Source of the DNA: Piper betle
Taxonomy: Eukaryota; Streptophyta; Magnoliopsida; Piperales; Piperaceae
DNA length: 64,000 bases
Direction of reading: 5' to 3'
NCBI GenBank assembly: GCA_033002965.1
Contig: JAURVB010012608.1
Location: 124,001 to 188,000 of the forward strand
In this document: piece by piece, positions 24,139-36,148 of the stretch
How the letters are laid out: each line of letters opens with the position of its first letter
How positions within the stretch are numbered: position 1 is the first letter of the stretch
Translations under genes and position numbers: made by a program
Notes under the pieces: model-generated
The model's database searches: none
What the model was told of the DNA's origin: nothing
What the model saw: only the letters and a program-made list of their open reading frames with translations

Positions 24139-25013
24139 GGCAATTAAGATTACTGAAAACTCCTTTGGTGTGGGTAAAAAAATTATTTTAACTTATGAAG
24201 GGGAAAACCATACCAAGATTTTTAGTTTCTTAGTGATGGTTACAAATGTATGTTGTATTTATTATTTAATAAGAGTGATTGGGCATTTAGATATTTCTTA
24301 TTCGAAGACAGTAAACTGATGCTCACGAATTCAGTGCAAATGTAGTTGTTAGCAGCAAAATCATTTGTCGGAAAAATCAACTGCCTATCAAACCGTTCAA
24401 TATATAAGCCGAAACCCAAGCCCGGAGCTCCACATGTAAACACGCTAATCGGCAATCTTAAGGACTAATCTTTTGGATTATTCAAAGACCATGCTTGTTT
24501 ATATTTGTGCACAATGCTATTGATTAGAGGCTACAAATTAAGTCATGACCGGCTCTGATCAGTACACAGATGATATACTTACAAGCCACGCAAAGTAAAA
24601 AGAGTGAGTCATAACACTCGAATGAAATCAGTGCCTCATGAATTGTATTAGCACACGAGTTTATTATGAATATGGCTTCTAGCTGCTGTTCCGAGCCAGC
24701 TTTTGGCTAATTAAAAATCATGATTATTGTAATTAACACGATTAACTGAGGCCAGACAGTTTTAACCGTATGCGTTAACCCATCCATATCTGATATTCCA
24801 TATATACCCGAAGACGTGAGGATCGCTTGGCCGCCTTGCCATCGATGCATACAAACTAAATCATTAATGCACGTTAAGCACTAAACATCAAACTCGGCCT
24901 CCTTTTTAAGTGTTTCCCTTCTACTAATCTTTCCTGCATGTAATGTGGATGTGCACATCTCGCATGTATGATAGATATATGACCATAGGTTGCAAACATA
25001 TCACTGCTAGTAA
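24139..25013. other. Intergenic stretch, no supported gene
   Basis: Between the centrin 3' end and the amylase relic. No recognisable features beyond AT-rich sequence. Confidence 0.5.
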
Positions 25014-26025
25014 ATGAAGACTTCTTTGCTTGTTCTAGTATGCATCATCTTTCTTTCTTTCAACTACTGTGGATCTCAGGTTCTTTTCGAGGTATATATG
25101 CTAACGAGCATATTTAGATGTATAGGTCCTCTTCTCTGATCTTAAACATTAAACATGTCCAATTCTTCAAACAACAAGTAGCTAAATTTCATGTCATTTG
25201 CTCAATGTTAAGGGGTTTAATTGGGAGTCCTGGAAGACAAACGGATAATCATGTATCAGAAATAGCTCAGGCAGGAATTACACAATGGCTACCCTGACCT
25301 TCACACTCCAATGCGCCTCAAGGTACATCTCTCTCTTTGCTCAACTCTACGTGCATTGTCGAAAACAGAGGCAATATATAAGCACTGTTCTATTATCCAT
25401 GCAGGTTATCTACCAGTGAGGCTATACAATCTCAATGCATCGAAATACGGCAACATGGTGGAGCTCTGGCGGCTGCTAGCAGCATTCACCGGAGAAATGT
25501 GAGCTGCTTGGCGGATGCAGGACAGCAGAGGGTTGTGGTGCATTTCGAGGGGGGCACCCAAGACAGCCGCCTCGATTGGGGTCCACGCCATATGCAGAGA
25601 CGACGCACCCTACGCGGACGGCTCCGGCCACCCGGACACCGGCGAGGACTTGCCGGCGCGCCGGATATCGGCCACCTGAACCGGCGAGTGCAGGTGGAGC
25701 TGGCCGACTGGTTGAACTGGCTCAGAAACAGAGTAGGCTATGATGGGTGGCGGTTCGAATTAGTCAGCGGCTACTCCCCCAACATAACTCGCTACTACGT
25801 CGCCGTAAGCAAGCCCGGTTTCTTTTTAGGGGAGTACTGGAGCTCGCTTGCCTACGGTGATGGGATAGCTTCTCAACTGGGTCAGAACCGCAGGTTTGTA
25901 TGCGACTGTCTTTGATTTCACTACCAAAGTGATCTTGCATAGCTCGGTGCAAGGTGAGCTATGGCGTCTAAAGGACGAGGGAGGCAAGCCTCACCGGCTC
26001 ATAGGCATAGCAAATTCGACGAGAA
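25014..26025 (+). pseudogene. Alpha-amylase (GH13) pseudogene, 3'-truncated
   Basis: Alpha-amylases are secreted endo-glucanases that degrade starch. Exon 1 (25014-25091) encodes a signal peptide starting MKTSLLVLVC and the mature start QVLFE. Exon 2 (25213-25322) gives GFNWESWKTNG, then stops, then AGITQWLP. Exon 3 (from 25405) gives GYLPVRLYNLNASKYGN, then CLADA, CRDDAPYADGSGHPDTGED, APDIGHLNRRVQVELADWLN, VGYDGWRFELVSGYS and FDFTTKVILHSSVQGELW in alternating frames. GWRFEL stands where active enzymes have the catalytic Asp in GWRLDFA, so the nucleophile appears to be lost. Multiple frameshifts and stops are present. The homology stops just before a TRIM at 26046, with the last third of the barrel and the C-terminal domain missing. 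Confidence 0.88.
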
Positions 26026-26045
26026 CAAGGTACAGAGTTTGTTGA

Positions 26046-26794
26046 GGTAGGTGTCACCAACCTTTTTAATCCAAAAAATTAACTTGAAGAATAAAGTTTT
26101 CCCGTTAGCCTATATATAAGCCATTAACATCATCCCTAACCGATCAGAGATAAACTCAATAACTTCTCTTCACACGTCAGGGACCCTAAAATTATCATTT
26201 TCTGGCAATCTCCTTTTCATCAGACGGAACTCACATATCATCACCTCCCCTTAAATTATTAGATGGAACCAATAAAGAAAACTTCGACAATCAGCATAGG
26301 ATAAACTCAACAACTTCTTTTCACACATTGGGCGACCTGAAACTATCATTGTCTAACAATCTTCTCTTCATCAGATAAAACTCATATATTATCACCTCCC
26401 CTTAAATCATCAAGTGGAATCAATAAAGGAAACTCCGACAATCGGCGTAGGATAAACCCAACATCTCCCCTTCACACATCGGGCGACCCTGAAACTATCA
26501 TTGTCTGGCAATATCCTCTTCATTAGACGGAACTCACATATCATCACCTCCCCTTAAATCATTTGGTGAAATTAATGAAGGAAACTCTGACAATCGGCAT
26601 AGGAAATACCAAATCTCTCAAGATCGTAACCTGGCTCTCAAACCACTGTTAGGCCCTTTGGGCCCCTAAAAGACTTACAATAGGTGTCACATGCCTCTCT
26701 TAATTCAAAAATTAACTTAAAAAATAAGTATTTCCTATTAGTTTATATACAAGTCACAAATATTATCTACAACTGATATGAGATAAGCACAATA
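26046..26794 (-). mobile_element. TRIM retrotransposon, family 1, copy with triplicated internal region
   Basis: Same family as 18300-18864. The first LTR is 5'-truncated (from about 26046); the second runs from TGTTAGGCCC (26647) to about 26794. Between them a unit of about 150 bp starting CTTCTCTTCACAC recurs at about 26163, 26314 and 26464. The other copy has one such unit. The primer-binding site is decayed (GGCTCTCAAACCA near 26633). It interrupts the amylase relic. Confidence 0.8.
26163..26613. repeat. Three tandem units of about 150 bp inside the TRIM
   Basis: Each unit contains CACCTCCCCTTAAAT and GACAATCGGCRTAGG-like words. The units diverge from each other by roughly 10-15% by eye. 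Confidence 0.8.
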
Positions 26795-27078
26795 TGGGAT
26801 TATTCCGATGAATGTGAGAAGACATGCAACTATATGAGGAATTGTAAAGACATAAAGTTACTCTAAGAGGTATGATGAATTTGAGTAGAATTGTGGAACA
26901 CATGGACTATTTGGTGTTTGGCTCTTCATATCTACGAGGTTGGCTGTATCTTGAGTATGCGTTTTTTCTATATAAATGTAGTTATATTGTGAGGTAAAAA
27001 GAGATACATAGCTGAATTGAAGAGAGTATACAATTGAGAGTGTTGTTTTAATTGTGAATTGTGAATTTTTCAATTAGA

Positions 27079-29603
27079 TGTGTATACTAGTTGGAGATTG
27101 TGGTCATTCTTAATTGGAATGTGTTTCACTTAGAAATTGTGAGTTGTTTCTAATTAGAGAGTGTACGAAGATTTCCTAATTAGAGTCATGGTTGCATGAA
27201 TCGGAATCGGAATCGGTTTTCCATGGAATTGGAATCGGAATCGGAATCGGTCTGAATCGGCCAAGAATCGGTTCAGTTGAATCGGTCTAAATTAATTTAA
27301 TCGGTCATATATAATAATTTGACAATTTACAATATAAATATATTAAAATTGGGTATTGATGTTATTTTGATATTATTCTGTGTATTATAGTTTATGATAT
27401 TTTTTAAATATTTTTTAAATATTTTTTAAGATTTTTTTAAATTATTTAGAATTAATTATTATTTTTGACTCGGGTTAGACACGAGTCAACTTTTAATTAC
27501 GAGAATGCCACCCTCCCCTCTCTACCCCCGGTCGCCGCCGGCGGCCCGGTCGGCGGCGAGCCTCGCGGCGGCGATGTCAGAGGATGTCGGCAGCCCGGTC
27601 GGACGAACCGTCGGCCGACAGAATCGCGGCGGAATCGTGGCGGAAGCGTCGGACGACGGAAGGTGAGTTCGGAACGGGCGCAGCGTCGGACGGCGGTGGG
27701 GTGGTCGGAAGGTCGGGCGGAGCGTCGGACGGCCAAATCGCGGCGGAATCGCGGCAGAATCGGGCGGAAGCGTCGGACGGCGTAAGCCGAGTTCGGGCGG
27801 CGGTCGCAGCGTCTGCGGCGGAATCGCGGCGGAGGGCGGAGCTGAGGTCGGAATCGGGCGGCGGTGGCGTGGTCGGACGGAGCTGAGGTCGGACGGCGGA
27901 AGCGCGGCGGAGGGCGGTAGAGCGAACGCGGCGGCGGAATCGGGGGAGAGGGTTTGATTTAGGTTTTTAAATCCAAATTACCATTTTGCCCATGTTTAAA
28001 TAATTTAATAAAAATTATACCTAGGGTATTTTGGTAATTTTACAATAAAACCGATTCCGATTTAAATCGGCCAATTCCGATTCCGAGTTAAATCGGTTGG
28101 AATCGGCCGAAACCCGCCGATTCAAGACCCGATTCGGGGCCGACCGAGTCGGCCCCGAAATCGGATCGGCGCGACGCCGATCCGATTTAAATCGGCCGAT
28201 TCCGCACGGAATCGGCCGATTCGTGCATCACTGATTGGAGTAATTTGTATACTTATTATTGGTAATAGTGGTGGATGGTTTGTGGTTTCTTTTATATTTT
28301 GAGGGTCCATGTTAAATTATTGTGTATTTATTCACTCTTATTCATTACTTGTCAAAGCATACAAGGAGTTTTAGAGATTTTGTGTGTTAAAATCCCAATA
28401 AGTGGTATCATAACAACAAAGTAAAGATGTCAATTCTATTGATTTTGAAAATGACTTGGCAAAGTAAAGATGTTAATTCTATTGATTATGAAAATGACTT
28501 GGTAGTTATTACTTCTTGTAATGATGGGTGCTTTCGTTAGACAGATAATTCAAGTTGGATTGTGGATTCTGGAGCTTCCTTTCATGCAACATTACGTGGA
28601 GAGATCTTCACTACTTATAAATCAAAAAATTTGGGACTCGTGAAGATGAGAAATAGTGACACATCACGTGTTGTTAGCATGAGAGATGTGCATATGGTGA
28701 CTAATTTGGGTCATAAATTATTTTTGAAGAATGTGAGACATATTCTAACCTTGAGGGAAAATATATTGTCTTTAGGCAAGTTGGATGATATTGGTCATAG
28801 TTCTCAATTTGCTAGAGGAGTATGAAAGTTATCCAAGGGATCACTTTTTATTACAAAAGGTGGAAAATATAGCAACTTGTACAGGACATTAGTTCTATAT
28901 GTCAAGAGTAAAAGTACTATTGATAGGTCTACTAAGCAAGTATGGCGTCGACGGGTTGGTCATACTTAGGTAGAAATGGAATTCTATAATAAGATTCTTT
29001 ATAATGATAATGCTTATGATAAAAGAATTTTATAATAAGATTCTTCGTAACGATCATGCTTATGATAGAAGAAAGGTTGATGTCAAGTTTAAAGATGAAA
29101 ATGAGACATTTTTTGAAACTCGAATGAATGGGTTAGTAAAGATGTTTGAAGAGAAGATGATCCTAAATGATGAAAAGCAAGCTCGTAATTCTTTCCCGAA
29201 GATGGTGGGGGAGATGCGCTAGAAGTTCTAAGCAGGGGAGATAGAGAGCTTTCTATATGGGTCCAAAAGTTCCAATCAGGGGAGATAGAAAGTTTTCCAT
29301 ATGGGTCGAGAAGTGTGTTTCGTATGATTTCGTATGATTCGTGATGTGTATAATAGTTAAAGATTGTGGTCATTCCTAATTAAAATATATTTTAATTAGA
29401 GATTGTAAGTTGTTTCTAATTGAAGAGTGTGTGAAGATTTCCTAATTAGAGTAATTTGTGTAGTTATTATTGGTAATAGTGGATGGTTTGTAATTTTTTT
29501 TATATTTTAAGGGTTCACATTAAATTATTGTGTATTTATTGACTCTTATTTATTACTTGTCAACATACAAAGGAGTTTAAAAATTGTGTACGTTAAAATC
29601 CCA
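27079..29603 (+). mobile_element. Small copia-type element with both LTRs, decayed
   Basis: The 5' LTR is 27079-28397, interrupted by a hAT-like insertion; the 3' LTR is 29345-29603. Without the insertion the lengths are about 264 and 259 bp. Both begin TGTGTATA and end AAAATCCCA. Flanks TTAGA and ATAGA may be a 5-bp duplication with one mismatch. A primer-binding-like TGGTATCATAAC is at 28403-28414. The internal region retains a protease fragment WIVDSGASFHAT (from about 28556), NVRHILTLRENILSLGKLD and the pre-integrase remnant VWRRRVGHT near 28940-28966; integrase, RT and RNase H are gone. A 50-bp tandem repeat carrying AGGGGAGATAGA lies at 29230-29315, next to the 3' LTR. Confidence 0.78.
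27187..28233 (+). mobile_element. Non-autonomous hAT-like element, AATCGG/CCGATT family, copy B
   Basis: 1047 bp with ends CATGGTTGCATGAATC and (complement of right end) CAGTGATGCACGAATC. The 8-bp flanks are ATTAGAGT (27179-27186) and ATTGGAGT (28234-28241). It lies inside the 5' LTR of a small copia element; the 3' LTR at 29345 provides an empty-site sequence reading CTAATTAGAGTAATTTG. The arms are arrays of AATCGG (left) and CCGATT (right). The GC-rich core (27525-27950) is longer than in copies A and D. No protein is encoded. Confidence 0.88.
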
Positions 29604-29606
29604 ATA

Positions 29607-30702
29607 GAGTTGACCCAGACAGGTGGCCTTTCCCTTGACAAAATCATGCAAGGCTACACCTACATTCTTACACATCTCGGTATCCTATCAATGGCGTATG
29701 TATATATAAATCAATTCCTTTGATCTATATGTATAGGTTCTTGTCATATATATATATATATACATCAAGGTTGCAATGCGCTGCAGCCTTTTTGCAGCAC
29801 ATGACCTGTGGGCCGTTGGATGAAAATTTAACTGCCCATAGCCTTCAAGCCCACAGCCCCCACCCCGCGACCCGCCCAACCCGACCTCCCGCCCAATCCC
29901 ACTGCCGCCATCACGCGATCGAGCCCCCACCACGACCAAAGATGCTTGCCTCCCTACCGTGGCTCTCCCAACACGACTTGCAGGGGCCCTGTGACCGATC
30001 CCCCACAATCGCAGCCCGCCCACCCCTATGCAGCGGCCCCCCAAGCCGCTCGTCAGCATATAATGCAATTAGTAAACTGATCACTAACAACGACTGACGC
30101 ACGAGTTAAGTTTGCCTCCGAAAATTGCCCACTTGCTCAAACGTGGTTCAACAGGCTAAAATCAAGGGAACGCTAATTTTTGACTCAATAAGACAATAAA
30201 ATTTTAAGACTTCAAACTTGTAAAATATTGAGTGAACAATCAATAGACAATGAGAATATATATATATATACATCAGAATAATTCAAAAATGCTATAAATA
30301 CCAACTTTTTTTTAAAATTTTAACATATATATTTCGCTGGCTCAGGGTGATGAGATCACCCTACTCGTACATTTACGTGATGATCCAGACTCCGTTTGGA
30401 AAGATAGTTCATGGCCGCCTTCCACCTTCATAACGTCCTAGTAGATTAAAAAAATGCAGAAATTAAAGTGCAAAAAGGGAATTTTCCATTTGACAATAGC
30501 TAAGAATGCATAACATTTGACAGGCAGTAGTTCACATAGACCGATCTAAGTCAGCAAAACCATCGGTCCAATTTAACTTCGAAGTTACATTCGTTAGATT
30601 GAGGCATTAACATTAGCTACCCCGGATGATCTCGTTCTCGACCAGCCGCAACCGACATGAGTGATGTCTACAATACCAAGCAGGAATCGACCTTTGATCA
30701 AC
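29607..30702. other. Intergenic stretch with a GC-rich patch, no supported gene
   Basis: A (TA)n run near 29748-29762 is followed by a C-rich patch (about 29775-30090) open in several frames on both strands, which is expected from composition. 30100-30700 is ordinary AT-rich 3' flank of the transporter gene. No domain or RNA gene is recognised. Confidence 0.45.
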
Positions 30703-33700
30703 TTAGGTTGGAGGGAAAAATCTGTTTAGATTAAATGGAAGCGTATAAAATTCCTCATTTCTATTGTCTCCTCTGAACGTTCTGAACTTTACCCACCAAG
30801 GCATACCCCTATCTTTTTTGACTTCTCCACTTCCAAAGTATTGTCAAGTACCACCGCAACAATTAGGCCTACTGTTGGGGGAGATGAGAATATGGTGTTT
30901 AAGAAAGCATTGAACTGCAAGTGAAATAAAATATTGCAATTTGTAAATAAGACGGCATATACTCAAAAAGAAAGACGAGCAAAAAAAGACAAGTCTCAGA
31001 GACAGCACAATACCCATCCAGCATGCGTGCGAACTGGCCCATGACGAGATGACGTTTGGAATTCATTGAAGAATTGAGGTATAGATATCCCAAGGAAAAG
31101 AGAGAACCCTGTCACGAAGAGGTTTCTCATGGAATTCATGTTTGTAAACTGGAGGAAGGACAGCCCAACTGATGCTGCATATGTTAAGCCACACATGCAT
31201 ATTACATTTTAAGTTTGAAATGAGGGAAATGGCTCAATATAAAAATATCATACCAACAAGTCCAAAGAGTACACAATACAAGGCAGCAAATATCGGAAAT
31301 GGGATTGATGCAAAAAGTGCTCCGAATTTCCCTGCAAGCAAAAGACATATTTTCAATGTGGGTCCCTCCCAACACCATGGGAAAATGCTTTTATTATTAA
31401 AAAATATCAACCTAAAATGGAGAAAAATATCATGAAACCCGCTGATATCTGAACAACTCTTCGGCTACCAACCCGAGTCAGTCCTAGAAGACCTACATTT
31501 TCCCTGCAATTCACAATGTCCCATGATTTAAGTATGCTCACAACAGTTTTTCAGTTTTTTAGTTTAAAACAAGAGGGCCAGAAAAACCACTTACACCAAT
31601 ACTGTAGAGCCCGTGCCAGTACCAAACAAACCATCCAGCAGAATGCCAATTCCCTGTAGATTTATGGATAAAAATAAAACATGACAAAAACACACCTAGG
31701 AACTAAAGAATTGCAATAGCTTGAAAATCACCCTATATGTCCTAGTTTACCAACAAGATATTTATATTACTTGCCTGCCAGCCAATGCCTCGACTCAACA
31801 CATATGCAGGGGGAGGTGTGGCAATTGCTAGACGAGAGGCTGCCTTGTATGCACCAGTTGACTGCATTGTGGAGCATTTAAAAATGCTTTCTTCTAATTG
31901 GTAAAAAGAAAATCTTAAAACTCATAGTGGCTACCTCTATCAGGGACACAAGAACAGCTGCCATCATTGCAATGGTATGACCTGCATCAAATGTTGGTGC
32001 ACCCCATTGTAGAGGATAAGGAAACTTAAACCTGAAAAAGGTCATTGCATGAGAGAATAAAATGAAAGACAACAACACAAAACAGTTGAATAAAAGTGCC
32101 ATTAATTACCAAGGAGCAGAGGATATAAGATTGGCTTTATCAGTTCGACAATTAACTTGAGTTCTTTGAGAGGCATGCCGGTACGATCCTCCAACAGTTA
32201 ACATATGAGAATACAGCCACATAATACTAACACATACAACAACTGGAAAGCGTTCAAAAATAGGCACATCTTTGAAGGGTTTAACATGCTTCATGAACTG
32301 CATATTCAAGAAGGTAAAATTTTCCATTATTTAACATAAATTTAAAAAAGAATTTCAATGTTGAAATAGCAAGCGTACTTGTGATAATCCAACAACCAGT
32401 AAAAGCATTGGAATGCCAATCTCCACACAGTTTCCTAGCTAGTCATATGGAAAAAAAGAGGTGCAGATCCTCTATCAATATCAAACAAGCCAGCAAAGCC
32501 CTACAAAATCAACACAGAGAAAATATGTACCGCAGGAAATCCACGCTGAAATAAACCTAAACCAACAAGCCCAATGACAGGAGCCATTCCAAGTGGACTG
32601 AAAAACCTGCAAATAAGAATAAGTGTCATATGAATCAACTAAGTGCCATATTGACAACATTAAGGAAATGCTACATTTGTCTAATTCCATCACTACCTTG
32701 AAAAAATTCCCCACAGCTGACTATAACCGAGAATTATTTGTAAACTTGATGCTACAATTAACGCACCTTGGATAGCTCGCATTGTATGTATAAACCTCTG
32801 CAAGAGTAACCAACAATAAATATTTGACAATGTTATAGACTCAAATTCCAAACACATTTTGATGTAATTAAAAGATAAGCTTACCTCGTGAGGATTAGCA
32901 ATGCCTAAAAGGGATGAATCATTAATAATATATATAATTGGCAACACATATGCAAAAGAACCACCAATTATTGTGGGCAACCGTGTCCCAAATAACGCCT
33001 GCAAAAGGGTATTGATGCCTGACACAAAGAGTTGAGTCTGTACAACACGTATCTTATCACCCTAATAATTAAAAGAAAAAGGAAGATCAGTTAACTACCT
33101 CTATAGCTTGGTGAATATAGTACTTAGCAACGAGAGCAAAAATAATATGAAGAAATGCATACATCATTGCCACCCATCAATGGAACAAGAAGAGTTGGAA
33201 TCATTACAGTAGATCCAAGCGACAGGATGTAATTTTGAAATGCCAAAAGGATGGTTTCACCTGCAGAAAAAGTAACATAGCAGGAAATGGTTTCATCTCG
33301 CTTAAAAAATATGACTTTCCACCAATTATAAAAGACAGATATCGCTGCACTTAATCGGCAACTTGCATGGACAACAGATATACTTTCTCAGGATAAACAA
33401 CGTGAAAATCAAGAAATCAAGCAACGTTTCTCCTTAACATTTTCCTAGGACTGCAGGTACACCATGAATGTAAAGAATGAGAATGACAAGTCGATGTTCA
33501 TCAATTAATCGGACTCACATTTACAAGTTCCGTACATAATTTCAGTCCTTAAAATTAGTGCAATACGTAAGTGAAAATAGACGACAACTTCAAATTATTT
33601 CTACATCAATAGAACGGGTGTAAATTACAAAAAAAAACTCCAAAGGAAGAAAAGCAATGCATAATTAATCAAAAGATAAGGAAAAATAGAAGGAGCATAC

Positions 33701-33776
33701 CCCAAGGAGGATTAGAATCTATACAGTACTCAAGATCCTGCAACTGCTCCATGGGAGGATGGCTTATTTCTGCCAT
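30703..33776 (-). CDS. Nucleobase-ascorbate transporter (NAT/NCS2 family), 14 exons
   Basis: Multi-pass membrane carrier of the family that moves purines or uracil in plants. Exons: 33776-33701, 33260-33162, 33061-32885, 32797-32697, 32606-32531, 32438-32379, 32297-32110, 32031-31935, 31861-31775, 31653-31595, 31503-31412, 31331-31254, 31174-31014, 30914-30703. About 520 residues, the usual size. The start [20 protein letters not shown] matches the family N-terminus. The NAT signature [10 protein letters not shown] is complete. The QH motif of membrane segment 1 reads QN ([10 protein letters not shown]). The C-terminus ends NLNRFFPPT. One-base frameshifts occur twice: an extra T in exon 2 (33180-33181) and a six-instead-of-seven A tract in exon 14 (30814-30819). 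Everything else is conserved, so assembly error is plausible. One intron uses a GC donor (31774-31773). Confidence 0.92.
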
Positions 33777-33850
33777 TGGCTTAGCTCGGAATGAGGTGAG
33801 ATGAATGGACGCAGATAATAGCAAGAGTAAGGGGGAGAGAGAGGGAGGGA

Positions 33851-33881
<31 letters not shown>

Positions 33882-35020
33882 CACAGAGCGAGTGTGATGA
33901 AAAGCAACAAGAGAAAAGGTATAAGGAAGAAAAGAATATATGCAAAGAAGCAAGGAAGCTCCTTGATGAAGTCTTCTCAGAGGCAAACTAGAGCCTTTTT
34001 TTTAAAATAGGCATGCTCTTTGTTACAACCCTCTGCAAAACAATCAAACAAAAAATGGTCAGGTAGTGTTCCAGTACAGTTGATGGGTATTGAACAAAGA
34101 AATAAATATAAAATCTGTCCCCAGGCTTAGCAAAATTACAACAACAAAAAAAATCACAAGAGCCGGTCACTTCATCTTGCACTCCAGGAGATCGTCGGTC
34201 AGGTGCAGTCACCATGAGAAGGGAAGGTGACAACGAGCCTTACTCATCACGTTAGAATTTAGCAACGCAGATAAAATATTTTTCGCACTCAAGAAACAAA
34301 TGTGCTATGGTTCACACTACCACTTCCCCTCCGAGGCTGACAAAAACAATGGCGACTTTGAAGCATGGGCATCCAAGGATCAAGCATAATGTATGAACAG
34401 CAAAATATTATTTAGTAAATCACAGAACCACTCACTCATTGCCTCAAGAAAATGACATAACAGTAAAAAAGGACCATCTTTTCCACATCAATCCCCAACG
34501 AGACACGAACACTCAGTTTCGTGCAACGAAGCCACCAAAAACAAACAAACAAATGCATTAAACAGTCAACATCAGCAAACCAGCCACCAAGAACCCAACA
34601 AATCCATACTCAACGAGACAAACAGAAAAAGACCAAACCTTTCCCATATTTCGCAAAACATATAGTAGGAAGAAAGCAGCCATCTTCCTTCCGCATACTA
34701 AAACGAACTTTACTATTTAACTGATCGCAAGCAGGGAGAGACGCAACCAACTGTTGAAAAGACGCCGCCTTTCAGTCTCGAACGGCGCCGCCTCTTCGCC
34801 CAAGCATCACTGTGAAAGGCCGGAGGTGAGATTGATGCCGGACTCCCGCCTCGGGCGACGAAGATCACCGCCGGCGAGGAGGAAGAAATATTGCAGGAAG
34901 TGGGGAGGGTGTTAGAAATTTGAAGGTTGCAGTTGTCCCATCTCAGTAAAAGAGATATTAATTGACATAATAAGGGTTCAAAAGTCAGCAAATGATTTAT
35001 GGGGCTTAAACTATAAACCA
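33777..35020 (-). promoter_or_regulatory. Upstream region of the NAT gene with a GA/CT repeat
   Basis: A (GA)n tract at 33857-33882 (CT-rich on the coding strand) lies 80-105 bp upstream of the ATG, typical of a plant 5' leader. The frame is open upstream of the ATG to 33986, but this is low-complexity (Ser/Leu/Pro runs). A GC-rich patch at 34760-34890 may be a non-coding first exon; splice evidence is not decisive. Confidence 0.4.
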
Positions 35021-35039
35021 AATATGCTAAGCCTTAATA

Positions 35040-36148
35040 AACAAGAGAAAAAAAATTATTGGATATTTAGTTGTAATAGAAATTTTTAGATATACAATTT
35101 TAAAAAGTGAAAAAATTATTTTTGGCCGAAGGTGCAGAGAGAGGAGGGAGGAGCGTTGGGAAAAAATAAATAAGTCTTTACCTTCTTTTTATTTTTAACT
35201 TTTTATTAACCAAAAAAATGTAAACTGTCTTTATTACTTTATATTTTATCATTATTTTGTTAAGTATCTTGTTTATTTGCCATTGTTACTATTTTAGATT
35301 TTGACATAGATGCAAAATAATAAAATTAAATGTCTTATTAAAATGAGATGTAAATGCAGGAACGAGAAATAATTTTCAAATTGTGATTCCGAATCTGTTA
35401 ATTTTAAAATTAAAAAATTGGAGACAGAATTTTCGGTTTCCAGAAAATTAATTAATGGGGGCATTAACAATTGTAACTGCCCCTTGAGAATGTCCGAGCG
35501 GGTCCCACTTGCAATAAATGCAGACGTACGAGGTAGCGGGGCCCATCACGTATCAGGGAGTATCAAGAGCGGGCCGCCCAAAATAAGATGTCGAAACTGG
35601 GCCTTTTTTAGTATCCATGGGCCGAATATACGTCCATTAAAGTTCGGGCCCATGGGCTTTAGCATCGGGCAACTAATAATCAAGAAAAACTAATCAAAAC
35701 ACTCGCACAACGCGCGCTTATCAATATAATGTAAATATTAAATACCTGTATAAAAATAGAATGCAACAAATATTAAAAGGCCAAAAGAATATTAAAATTA
35801 AAGTTTTATGAGTGCACAAACTGACCGTATTTTAAAAATAATAATAATATAAATAGAATGAATGGATCAAAATAAGAAGACCTGAGCTAAACGGGGTTTC
35901 TCCTTCTTCTAATAAGTGATTAATGACACAGGAAAGCCGTACATTTTTAAAGAGTCACAAATTTGAATAAAATGCCTTTTAATTTTTATAATTAAACACA
36001 TCATCATCATCTTAATAAAGTACCTCGTTATAATTTGAGCTCTCTGTTTCCTGATTTTATTAGGCTCAAATTAAAATATTAATACATCTGGAAATTATAT
36101 AATAATAATAATAATAATATACGAGCAATAAAATCATTTAAATTCAGA
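35040..36148. other. AT-rich intergenic stretch, no supported gene
   Basis: Contains a short AAT microsatellite near 36102-36118 and the 3' flank of the Lhca6 gene. No supported coding region. Confidence 0.5.

Noticed and set aside
26163..26613. Regularly spaced repeats considered as a CRISPR-like array
   Set aside because: Only three long, diverged, directly adjacent units inside a plant TRIM; no short repeat/spacer structure.
29688..30102. Overlapping 63-126 codon frames on both strands
   Set aside because: C-rich patch open in several frames; the frames include microsatellite-derived Tyr-Ile runs.
33777..33986. N-terminal extension of the NAT protein
   Set aside because: Low-complexity leader translated from the GA/CT repeat; the family start matches 33776.
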